From NCBI RefSeq assembly GCF_003114855.1, contig NZ_BFBB01000009.1:62001-126000 (forward strand): a DNA stretch of 64,000 nt. The letters are read 5' to 3'. The position numbers and the translations under genes were made by a program. The DNA is from Leptospira ryugenii. Its GTDB lineage: Bacteria > Spirochaetota > Leptospiria > Leptospirales > Leptospiraceae. Every line of letters starts with the position of its first letter. Position 1 is the stretch's first letter. Positions 19,091-26,554 of the stretch are shown here, piece after piece. Under the pieces are notes generated by a model. The model was not told the DNA's origin. It saw only the letters and a program-made list of their open reading frames with translations, and did no database searches.

Positions 19091-20525
19091 ACCAACAGGA
19101 TTTTTAGAGTTCAAAAAAGAGTACCTTCAAAAAATCGCACCTAACGAAAGGATCAAAAATTATAAAGAGTTTGAGAAGTCCTTTCCAGACGATACCGCCA
19201 AACAGCAAGGTGCACGCTGTATGGATTGTGGCATTCCCTTTTGCCATGGGGATACAGGTTGTCCGGTAGACAACCTCATCCCTGAATTCAATGATTTTGT
19301 TTTTAAGGGCAGATGGAAGGAAGCTTGGGAAAATCTTAGCAAAACAAATAACTTTCCTGAATTTACAGGCAGATTATGCCCTGCTCCTTGTGAGTCTGCC
19401 TGCACGTTAGGTATCATTGAACCGCCAGTTTCCATCAAAGCAATTGAAAGAACAATTGTTGATCGAGCCTGGGATGAAGGTTGGGTCATACCAGAACCCG
19501 CGTCAAAAAAGTCGGGTAAAAAAATTGCAGTGATTGGCTCTGGGCCAGCAGGCCTTGCTTGTGGACAACAATTGGCCAGGGCTGGACATAGTGTTACCAT
19601 TTTCGAAAAGAATGATAGAATCGGTGGGCTCCTCCGCTATGGTATCCCCGATTTTAAAATGGAAAAACGCCATATTGACCGTCGCATGAAGCAAATGGAG
19701 GCAGAAGGAGTTATATTTAAAACCAATGTAAATGTTGGTAAAGATATCTCCACAAAACAGTTGCAAGCTGATTTTGATGCGATTGTTCTTGCCTGCGGTT
19801 CCGAAGTCCCTAGAGATCTCCCTCTACCTGGAAGAGAACTTAAAGGTGTTCACTTTGCCATGGAATTCCTTGGCAAAAATAACAAGTATGTTGCAGGCGA
19901 CCAATTGGAAATCATCTCCGCAAAAGACAAACATGTCATTGTAATCGGTGGTGGCGATACTGGATCGGATTGTGTCGGAACTTCCAACCGACATGGAGCA
20001 AAGTCAATCACTCAAATTGAGTTGTTCCCAGAACCACCAAAAGAAAGAGATAGCTCAACGCCTTGGCCATTGTATCCCAAAATGTACAGAACGTCCACAT
20101 CACACGAAGAAGGTGTAAATCGCAAATGGGCAATCTCTACTTTGGGTTTCAAAGGAAACGAAAAAGGTGAGTTGACCTCTATCTATGGCACAGAGGTAAA
20201 AGAGGAGAACGGAAAATTAGTCCCTGTCCCTGGAACTGAGTTCGAGTGGCCGGCCGACCTAGTTCTACTAGCCATGGGATTTGTGAACCCGATCCGCGAT
20301 GGGCTTCTTGAAGATTTGATTCAGGAAGGGATGGAACTTGACCCAAGAGGGAATGTCAAAGCATCCTTTGGTACAAAGCCTGGTTCCTTTGCCACAAGTT
20401 TACCAAAGGTATACGCCTGCGGTGACGTGCGTAGAGGCCAGTCTCTTATCGTTTGGGCAATCTCGGAAGGTAGAAAGTGCGCCGAACAAGTGCACCAGTT
20501 TCTCACACAAGAGGTAGAAGTTTAA
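19083..20525 (+). CDS. gltD: glutamate synthase small subunit (GOGAT beta)
   Basis: 480 residues from the GTG at 19083, preceded by GGGGGTTGGAG. The frame is open further upstream inside gltB, but family alignment ([10 protein letters not shown] start) supports this GTG. The N-terminal Cys motifs for 4Fe-4S clusters are [17 protein letters not shown] and [12 protein letters not shown]. The FAD-binding motif is [15 protein letters not shown] and the NADPH-binding motif is [14 protein letters not shown]. It passes electrons from NADPH through FAD and Fe-S clusters to the GltB FMN. It ends 4 nt into the stop of a possible convergent small gene. Confidence 0.96.
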   Translation: MGKPTGFLEFKKEYLQKIAPNERIKNYKEFEKSFPDDTAKQQGARCMDCGIPFCHGDTGCPVDNLIPEFNDFVFKGRWKEAWENLSKTNNFPEFTGRLCPAPCESACTLGIIEPPVSIKAIERTIVDRAWDEGWVIPEPASKKSGKKIAVIGSGPAGLACGQQLARAGHSVTIFEKNDRIGGLLRYGIPDFKMEKRHIDRRMKQMEAEGVIFKTNVNVGKDISTKQLQADFDAIVLACGSEVPRDLPLPGRELKGVHFAMEFLGKNNKYVAGDQLEIISAKDKHVIVIGGGDTGSDCVGTSNRHGAKSITQIELFPEPPKERDSSTPWPLYPKMYRTSTSHEEGVNRKWAISTLGFKGNEKGELTSIYGTEVKEENGKLVPVPGTEFEWPADLVLLAMGFVNPIRDGLLEDLIQEGMELDPRGNVKASFGTKPGSFATSLPKVYACGDVRRGQSLIVWAISEGRKCAEQVHQFLTQEVEV

Positions 20526-20719
20526 GATCTATCCATAGGGATGGAACACTTTTGACACACTTCCTCCGCAGAAGGGTATTTGTCCGAGGGAGTGTCACTG
20601 AGTCCATCCTTAACTTGAAAAAACTTCTTGCTTTGATTGTAAATTATGGAGACGATTGGAAAGGAAAGCCTGAAAATGGCAAATCCTACGATTGAATACG
20701 TAAGGTAATATTCTAACAT
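20522..20719 (-). CDS. possible small membrane protein with C-terminal CxxC
   Basis: A 65-residue frame in the gap between gltD and the next gene, on the opposite strand. It starts with ATG and has one good hydrophobic segment ([15 protein letters not shown] to about residue 26). A charged stretch ([18 protein letters not shown]) and a C-terminal VCQKCSIP follow. The amino-acid pattern is more protein-like than the shadow frames around it, and it exactly fills a 206-bp gap. However, there is no clear Shine-Dalgarno sequence and no recognised homologue. Treat it as a candidate gene. Confidence 0.4.
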   Translation of the reverse strand: MLEYYLTYSIVGFAIFRLSFPIVSIIYNQSKKFFQVKDGLSDTPSDKYPSAEEVCQKCSIPMDRS

Positions 20720-20731
20720 AAGAGTTTAACT

Positions 20732-21727
20732 TTGAAATCTGTCCTAAGAACTCATATTCACACCCCCCTTTTGTTTGTATTGCTTCTTTCGGTACCAATG
20801 TTTGCCGAAAACGTCCTCCTCAAGCGAGGTGGTACTGTGAAAGGAAAGATCATTGAACAAGACCAGAACAAGCTAAAGATCCAGAAAGAAGATGGAACGG
20901 TTGCAACGATCTCCAAATCAGAAATATTAAAAGTTGTCTACAAAGAACATATCACTGCGGCCGAAGAAGAAAAGCTTAGAAAGGCTGAAGAAGAAAAAGC
21001 TAGACTTCAGCAAGAAAAAGAAAGACAGAAAGAAGAAGAGCGACAAAAGAAAGAACTCGCAGAAAAGGAAAAGGCCGATAAAGAAAACGCAGATAAAAAA
21101 GCAAAAGAAGATGCAGAAGCCAAGAAGAAGCGAGAGGCAGAAGAAAAACTTGCCCAAGAAAGCCGAAAGAACTTAACACGTGGTGGTGCTGTTTGGCGAT
21201 CAGCGGTTTTGCCTGGTTGGGGTCAGTACCGCCAAGGTAGGAAGGTTGTCGCATTTGTGTATCCGACATTGATTGCCGTCGGACTTTTCTTTACCTACGA
21301 AGAAAATCGCTATTATTTAAATGCAAAGCGTGATTATAACAACCTAGACAATCCTTATACAGAGACTGGTTATATCCGTGCCATTTTGGGAGCTGGCCCT
21401 GTGGTCAGCGCTGTTCCGGCAGACCCGCTGTTTGCGTACACAGCGAACGAAATATCTCCTTTCAAAGGACAGAGAGAGTCCGTAGAAAAGCACTACCGCC
21501 AAATGCAATACATCGGGGGAGCCACTGCCCTACTCTATGCATGGAACGTATTGGACGCTTTCTTGTTCCATCCTAAACAATCTGTAGCTGACCTCCAAGT
21601 CCCAGAAGAAAAAGACAGGTTCTATGTTAAAACCACAATGGACCAATTGGATGCAGTGCCATTCTCTTCTTTCTTTGAACGTCGCTTCGAAACAAAAACA
21701 AACGTCGGTTACCAATTCGTCTTCTAA
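20732..21727 (+). CDS. exported coiled-coil protein with C-terminal DUF5683-like region
   Basis: 331 residues from a TTG start. A signal peptide (LLFVLLLSVPMFAE) is followed by a small beta domain (residues 27-70: LLKRGGTVKGKIIEQDQNKLKI, similar to domains that report nucleic-acid or peptide binding in envelope proteins). A strongly charged Glu/Lys coiled coil follows at about 75-145. A C-terminal region starts at the WRSAVLPGWGQYRQGRK motif with two membrane-type segments (VAFVYPTLIAVGLFF and YIGGATALLYAWNVL). The motif and topology are typical of DUF5683-type spirochaete envelope proteins. Function unknown. It ends 10 nt before a strong inverted repeat. Confidence 0.82.
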   Translation: MKSVLRTHIHTPLLFVLLLSVPMFAENVLLKRGGTVKGKIIEQDQNKLKIQKEDGTVATISKSEILKVVYKEHITAAEEEKLRKAEEEKARLQQEKERQKEEERQKKELAEKEKADKENADKKAKEDAEAKKKREAEEKLAQESRKNLTRGGAVWRSAVLPGWGQYRQGRKVVAFVYPTLIAVGLFFTYEENRYYLNAKRDYNNLDNPYTETGYIRAILGAGPVVSAVPADPLFAYTANEISPFKGQRESVEKHYRQMQYIGGATALLYAWNVLDAFLFHPKQSVADLQVPEEKDRFYVKTTMDQLDAVPFSSFFERRFETKTNVGYQFVF

Positions 21728-21737
21728 CACCCCTTAT

Positions 21738-21783
21738 CCGAATAGAATGAATATTGAATGATTCTAATATTCATTCTATTCGG
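21738..21783. terminator. perfect 18-bp inverted repeat
   Basis: The arms CCGAATAGAATGAATATT and AATATTCATTCTATTCGG are perfectly complementary around a 10-nt loop (21756-21765). It begins 10 nt after the stop of the coiled-coil protein gene and ends about 140 nt before ccoN. Position suggests a terminator. However, no T-run follows on either side, so an operator or structured leader is also possible. Confidence 0.5.
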
Positions 21784-21786
21784 TTC

Positions 21787-21800
21787 ATGACAAAAATCAA
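21787..21800 (+). promoter_or_regulatory. FNR-like half-palindrome upstream of the cbb3 operon
   Basis: The bases ATGAC-AAAA-ATCAA match the FNR consensus TTGAY-N4-RTCAA at nine of ten positions. The site lies 125 nt upstream of ccoN. FNR-family proteins commonly control cbb3 oxidase operons. A single degenerate 14-mer can arise by chance in AT-rich DNA, so this is only a candidate. Confidence 0.2.
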
Positions 21801-21924
21801 TACCAAACAGCCTATCTGAAATCCTGAAAATGTAGCACAGCTTTCGTCTGTTTTCTTAAACGGTAAGATTGTGAGTGAGAGATATAAAAATCATTCGCAG
21901 GAACTGTGACTTAGGAGTACGACA

Positions 21925-23355
21925 TTGACTACAGAAAAACCTCAATATGACGATTTTATCGTGAAAGGGTTTATCATTTCAGCGTTGATCTGGGGCCTCG
22001 CATCTATGTTAATCGGTGTGATCATTGCCTTTCAATTGGTTTATCCACAGCTGAATTTTGAACTACCTTGGATTTCCTTTGGTAGATTACGCCCTCTTCA
22101 TACCAATGCCGCCATCTTTGGCTTCGCTTTAAGTGTAATTTTTGCAACGGCATACCATACAGTACAAAGACTTTGTCGTATCCGTATGTGGAATGATAAA
22201 CTTTCGATCGCCCATTTGGCATTGTATAATTTATCGATTGTCTTAGCAGCGATCACCTTGCCGCTAGGACTCTCCCAATCAAAGGAATATGCTGAACTTG
22301 AATGGCCAATCGATCTACTCATCGTTGTCTGGTATGTAATCTTTTTGGTAAATTATATGGCTACCATCTTCAAAAGAAAAGAAGAGCAGATGTATGTGGC
22401 GATTTGGTTCTACCTCGCTTCCTTCATCACAGTTCCTTTGTTGTTCATTGTGAATAACATAGTAATCCCTGCATCCTTCTTAAAATCATACTCGGTATAT
22501 GCTGGATTATTCGATGCAAATATCCAATGGTGGTATGGTCACAACGCTGTTGCGTTTGTTTTAACCACTCCATTTTTAGGTTTGATGTATTACTATCTAC
22601 CTAAGCATATCAAACAGCCGATTTATTCTCACAGACTTTCCATCATTCATTTCTGGTCTTTGATCTTCATCTACATTTGGGCAGGTCCTCACCACCTTCT
22701 TTACACACCACTCCCAGATTGGTTACAAACAGCCGGGATGGTATTTTCGATCATGCTCTGGATGCCGTCTTGGGGAGGTATGTTGAATGGATTCCTTACC
22801 CTTACACAAGCAAAGGATAAGATCAAAGTCGATGCTACGCTTAAGATGATGCTCGCTGCCGTCACTTTCTACGGTATGTCTACGTTCGAAGGACCCTTAC
22901 TTTCCATTAGAGCTGTTTCAGCTCTTGGCCATGATACAGATTGGATCATTGGACACGTTCACTCGGGAACTCTTGGTTGGGTTGGTTTCATGTCAGCAGC
23001 AGCACTTTACTATTTAGTTCCTAGGATGTGGAATGCAAATCTGTATAGTGAGCGACTCGCTAACATCCATTTCTGGTTAGGAACACTTGGTATCCTACTC
23101 TATATCATCTCAATGTGGGTTTCTGGAATTACAGAAGGTACAATGTGGCGCACAGTAGGAGAAAATGGTGAGCTAATCTATAAAGATTGGATTGAGATCG
23201 TTGAATATTTAAAACCATATAGACTCTTCCGTGCTATTGGGGGAACACTATACCTTACTGGTATCATTCTTATGGTATATAATTTTATAAAGACAATTCA
23301 GTCGAAAGACAGTGGTTTTGTGGAACAAGATCTTAGAATTGGAGTGAGGGCATAA
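21925..23355 (+). CDS. ccoN: cbb3-type cytochrome c oxidase subunit I
   Basis: 476 residues with about 12 membrane helices, the catalytic subunit of a cbb3 heme-copper oxidase. Heme and copper ligands are visible: the His of RLRPLHTNAAIFGFA (low-spin heme), GHNAVAF and GPHHLLYT (Cu-B histidines), and IGHVHSGTLGWVG (heme histidines). The start is TTG, preceded by TTAGGAG with 8 nt spacing. It reduces oxygen to water while pumping protons, at high oxygen affinity. It is the first gene of ccoNOQPGHIS. Its last base overlaps the ccoO start. Confidence 0.96.
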   Translation: MTTEKPQYDDFIVKGFIISALIWGLASMLIGVIIAFQLVYPQLNFELPWISFGRLRPLHTNAAIFGFALSVIFATAYHTVQRLCRIRMWNDKLSIAHLALYNLSIVLAAITLPLGLSQSKEYAELEWPIDLLIVVWYVIFLVNYMATIFKRKEEQMYVAIWFYLASFITVPLLFIVNNIVIPASFLKSYSVYAGLFDANIQWWYGHNAVAFVLTTPFLGLMYYYLPKHIKQPIYSHRLSIIHFWSLIFIYIWAGPHHLLYTPLPDWLQTAGMVFSIMLWMPSWGGMLNGFLTLTQAKDKIKVDATLKMMLAAVTFYGMSTFEGPLLSIRAVSALGHDTDWIIGHVHSGTLGWVGFMSAAALYYLVPRMWNANLYSERLANIHFWLGTLGILLYIISMWVSGITEGTMWRTVGENGELIYKDWIEIVEYLKPYRLFRAIGGTLYLTGIILMVYNFIKTIQSKDSGFVEQDLRIGVRA

Positions 23356-24050
23356 TGTTAGGATTTAATAAACTATTAGATTGGTTTTCAAACATTGCAG
23401 ACCATTGGGACACAAAAGGAGTAAAATTCACGGTTTACGCAACTATAGCGGTCTTGATTGGAGGATTATTTGAACTCATTCCTCCATTCTTCCTGACAAA
23501 AACTGTGACTCCGATCTCAACAGTGAAGCCATACAATGCACTAGAGTTAGCTGGAAGAGACGTGTATCAAAAAGAAGGCTGTATGAGCTGCCATACGCAA
23601 ATGGTGCGACCTTTTAAATGGGAAGTAGACCGCTTTGACCCTACAAAAAAATTAGGTAGAGATGGGTATTCAAAAGGTGGAGAGTTTGTGTATGACCATC
23701 CATTTCTATGGGGTTCCAAACGAACAGGCCCAGATTTAGCTCATGAATCTTTGATGCTCAGATCTGATGAGTGGCATAAGAACCATTTACTAAACCCGAG
23801 AACTTTGGGTGGGGTTCCCAATTCAATTATGCCTGCTTATCCATGGCTGTTTGATGCGGATAATGTTGTGGATGCCGATGAAATCATCAGCCATATGAAG
23901 GCACTTGCGAAAGTAGGAGTTCCCTATACAGAAGCAGATTATCTAAAAGCTAATGAACTTCTGAAAGGCAAAACAGAAGGTGATGCTCTGGTTGCTTATT
24001 TACAAAAGTTAGGTCGAGACTCTGCAGAACTTCAGAATACAGTAAAGTAG
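23355..24050 (+). CDS. ccoO: cbb3 oxidase monoheme subunit II
   Basis: 231 residues. One N-terminal membrane anchor (about 23-45) precedes a periplasmic mono-heme cytochrome c domain with the heme site CMSCHTQ (about residues 76-81) and the typical family motifs VRPFKWE and KRTGPDLAHE. Met of IMPAYPWLF is the likely axial ligand. It transfers electrons from CcoP or soluble cytochrome c to CcoN. The start ATG overlaps the end of ccoN (TAATG), so translation is coupled. The fold and length match CcoO. Confidence 0.95.
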   Translation: MLGFNKLLDWFSNIADHWDTKGVKFTVYATIAVLIGGLFELIPPFFLTKTVTPISTVKPYNALELAGRDVYQKEGCMSCHTQMVRPFKWEVDRFDPTKKLGRDGYSKGGEFVYDHPFLWGSKRTGPDLAHESLMLRSDEWHKNHLLNPRTLGGVPNSIMPAYPWLFDADNVVDADEIISHMKALAKVGVPYTEADYLKANELLKGKTEGDALVAYLQKLGRDSAELQNTVK

Positions 24051-24056
24051 GAAGAT

Positions 24057-24206
24057 ATGACAGAATCAGATATCCTAATAGTTTACAAAGGGTTACGATT
24101 GCCAGTACTCGTTCTGGCAATCGGATACATCATCTATTATGTGTACAAAGTACGAACCAAAGAGGAAGTCGAGCGCCCAGCACAAAGAATGCTCGAGGAG
24201 GATTAA
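24057..24206 (+). CDS. ccoQ: CcoQ-like small subunit of the cbb3 oxidase
   Basis: A 49-residue gene between ccoO and ccoP, 6 nt after ccoO and 3 nt before ccoP. The protein starts MTESDILIVYKGLRL and has one membrane helix (VLVLAIGYIIYYVYKV). It ends in a charged cytoplasmic-type tail (RTKEEVERPAQRML). Size, topology and position match CcoQ/FixQ, a poorly conserved single-helix protein that stabilises CcoP in the complex. The sequence itself is too short for a firm family match, so the call leans on context. Confidence 0.8.
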   Translation: MTESDILIVYKGLRLPVLVLAIGYIIYYVYKVRTKEEVERPAQRMLEED

Positions 24207-24209
24207 TTT

Positions 24210-24737
24210 ATGAAACAACCTAAAGAAGTAGATGGCATTTACCAAGCTGATAACCCGATGCCAACTTGGTGGCAGTTGGTATGGTTGCTCACAATCATAT
24301 TTTCTGTAGGCTATGTGGTTTACTTTCATTGGTTTTCGGATTGGCCGCAAGAAGTTGCCTATGCAAAAGAAGTGGCTGAGCATGAAGCAAAGTATCCTAA
24401 CAAGCCAAAGTTAGTGGAAACAGCCGATGGATCGAATCCCTTCCGTGAGGATGCTGTGGCCATCAAAGAAGGAGAAGCTACATACAAACAAATCTGTGCA
24501 GCCTGTCATGGACCAAATGCAGAAGGCGCTGTCGGACCTAGTCTCGTAGACGCTGAATGGATACATGGAAACACAGATAAAGAAGTGTTTGCAAATGTAA
24601 TGGGTGGAATTGGTCCAGAACGCCAAAAGTTAAATCGCGGCGGTATGCCAGCTTGGAATGGATTGGGTGCTGATAAGGTTTACTCTATCATGGCATGGTT
24701 GGCTACCAAAAATCAAACATTGGTCAAGGCAAAGTAA
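24210..24737 (+). CDS. ccoP: cbb3 oxidase subunit III, single-heme short form
   Basis: 175 residues. The N-terminus has the FixP_N pattern (IYQADNPMPTWWQLVWLLTI) and one membrane helix. It is followed by one cytochrome c domain with a single heme site CAACHGPNAEGAVGPSL and axial Met in GGMPAWNGL. Textbook CcoP is about 300 residues with two CxxCH sites, so this is a shortened, monoheme version. It does not look truncated, since it ends at a normal stop with the next gene 1 nt later. The role is to pass electrons to CcoO. Confidence 0.9.
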   Translation: MKQPKEVDGIYQADNPMPTWWQLVWLLTIIFSVGYVVYFHWFSDWPQEVAYAKEVAEHEAKYPNKPKLVETADGSNPFREDAVAIKEGEATYKQICAACHGPNAEGAVGPSLVDAEWIHGNTDKEVFANVMGGIGPERQKLNRGGMPAWNGLGADKVYSIMAWLATKNQTLVKAK

Positions 24738-24738
24738 G

Positions 24739-26049
24739 ATGATTATTTCGAGACCACAATCAGGTAAAATCAGAACAAGACGCAATTGGGTGATGGGATT
24801 TTTAGTCGCCCTCTTCTTCTCAGCTCCTTGGGTCATATTGCCTTCGGGTAGCCCATTGATTCGATTGGATATCCCAAATCGAATGTTTCATTTGTTTGGT
24901 GGTCTCTTTATTCCTCAGGAGGGCTTAATCCTATGGTTTTTTCTTTTGACTATGGGCTTATCTCTCTTTTTCTTTACTTCTGTCATTGGTCGTGTCTGGT
25001 GTGGATGGGCTTGCCCACAAACCATTTACACGGATTTTTTTGATCGAATTGGGAGGCTCATTCTGGATAGCAAATACGGAAAAAAGGATGCCCCCATTTT
25101 CAAAAAGTACATTGTGTACTCTATTTGGCTTTTGGTTTCCTTCGTTGCTTCATTTCATTGGATCGCCTACTTCGTCAGTCCATATGAAATGATAGGAGCG
25201 TATGCCAAAGGTTCCTTCGAAACATATTTTTATTTTACATTATTTTTTACTGGCGCAATGTTTATCGATATCGGTTTTATTCGCGAACAGTTCTGTAAAT
25301 ATGCATGCCCATATGCTAGATTCCAAACGCTTCTTATGGATGAGCATTCCTGGAATGTAACTTATGATTACAAACGTGGAGAGCCAAGGAGAGATAAAAA
25401 AACACAAATTGGCGATTGTATCGCTTGCAATATGTGTGTTGTGGTTTGTCCTACCGGAATCGATATCCGTGAAGGATTACAAGTTGGCTGTGTTGCTTGC
25501 GGTAAGTGTGTCGATGCCTGCACTAGTATCATGGCGAAAGAAAATAAAAAAACTTTGATCGGTTATTTTTCTCTAAGTCAAATTGAAACAAGAGGTCCAA
25601 TCAAGTGGATCCGACCTAGAACAGTTATCTATGCCATTTTATTGAGTATCGTATTGGTGGGTGCCTCTTATAAACTCATCACTAGACTGCCCTTTTCTAT
25701 GATTGCGGCAAATAACAAATCTATGCCTCCGGTTCTTTTAACAGACAATAGGCTAAGAGCATTTGTATCTCTTAGAATTCAGAACATTGACCCCAATGAA
25801 CAAGAATATAAGATTGAAGCATTGGATATTCGTCACAACAAAAAAATCCAAATACTCTCTGGTGAGGGGACTACCTTCACATTAAGATCAGGAGAGCTCA
25901 AGAGCTTTTCTGTCGTCTTAGAAACAGATGTATTAACAGCCTCTGAAATCTCTGAATCATTCATTCCAGGTTTAATTCGGCTAAGCAATGCACATGACCC
26001 AAGCCTCAAACTGGAAAAAGCCTTATCATTAAAAATACCAGGTACTTAA
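24739..26049 (+). CDS. ccoG: cbb3 oxidase assembly ferredoxin CcoG
   Basis: 436 residues from the ATG at 24739, 1 nt after the ccoP stop. The open frame extends 27 codons into ccoP, but that start would be antiphase overlap. Four to five membrane helices bear the FixG/RdxA signatures WCGWACPQTIYTDFF and FCKYACPYARFQ. A ferredoxin-like 2[4Fe-4S] segment (CIACNMCVVVCPTGID, CVACGKCVDAC) follows, with a C-terminal periplasmic immunoglobulin-like region. CcoG is reported to act as a cupric reductase that helps copper reach the Cu-B site. It is part of the ccoNOQPGHIS operon. Confidence 0.95.
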   Translation: MIISRPQSGKIRTRRNWVMGFLVALFFSAPWVILPSGSPLIRLDIPNRMFHLFGGLFIPQEGLILWFFLLTMGLSLFFFTSVIGRVWCGWACPQTIYTDFFDRIGRLILDSKYGKKDAPIFKKYIVYSIWLLVSFVASFHWIAYFVSPYEMIGAYAKGSFETYFYFTLFFTGAMFIDIGFIREQFCKYACPYARFQTLLMDEHSWNVTYDYKRGEPRRDKKTQIGDCIACNMCVVVCPTGIDIREGLQVGCVACGKCVDACTSIMAKENKKTLIGYFSLSQIETRGPIKWIRPRTVIYAILLSIVLVGASYKLITRLPFSMIAANNKSMPPVLLTDNRLRAFVSLRIQNIDPNEQEYKIEALDIRHNKKIQILSGEGTTFTLRSGELKSFSVVLETDVLTASEISESFIPGLIRLSNAHDPSLKLEKALSLKIPGT

Positions 26050-26050
26050 T

Positions 26051-26545
26051 ATGTTCAAAAATCTCGACCCCTCTTTACGAAAAGCTATGTATGTGGTACT
26101 CGCTGCCTTTTTATGTTTGGTGGGAGCCACCTTTTATACGATCCGACTTACCTACCAACAATATGAACCTGTTATGGATAAGGATTACTATGAAATTGGA
26201 TTGAACTATGAAAAAACAATCCGTGACCAAAAAGAGTTAATGTCTGCTGGCTATAGACTTGATTTAAATTGGGGAGCAAATGCAGACATTCTACCCAAGG
26301 AAAATTTGATCCTCCAAGTCTCTCTCTTACAGAATGAATCAAAGGTTCCTAGTGAAGAGGTAAAGTTAATATTAGAAAGAAATGCAACTGTTTCCAAAAC
26401 ACTACGATTGGTTTTAAATGAAAAGGAAACAGGAGTGTTCTCAGCGAAACTTCCTGATTTGGATCCAGGGACTTGGAATACGAGAGTCATAGCAAAAATC
26501 GAAAACCGTTACTTTGAAAAACAGGGCCAGATCATTGTCCGATAG
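26051..26545 (+). CDS. ccoH: FixH/CcoH family protein
   Basis: 164 residues. One N-terminal membrane helix (about 14-32) leads into a periplasmic beta domain with the FixH hallmark YYEIGLNYEKTIRDQKE shortly after it. The rest (LDLNWGANADI, LPDLDPGTWNTRV) fits FixH (PF05751). CcoH is needed for assembly or stability of the cbb3 complex. It starts 1 nt after ccoG and is followed by ccoI 9 nt later. Length and topology are normal. Confidence 0.88.
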   Translation: MFKNLDPSLRKAMYVVLAAFLCLVGATFYTIRLTYQQYEPVMDKDYYEIGLNYEKTIRDQKELMSAGYRLDLNWGANADILPKENLILQVSLLQNESKVPSEEVKLILERNATVSKTLRLVLNEKETGVFSAKLPDLDPGTWNTRVIAKIENRYFEKQGQIIVR

Positions 26546-26554
26546 GCAAAATAG

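Noticed and set aside
21899..21927. GGAACT near the ccoN start as an ECF promoter
   Set aside because: No matching -10 element lies at the right distance, and the site would be at the ribosome binding site.
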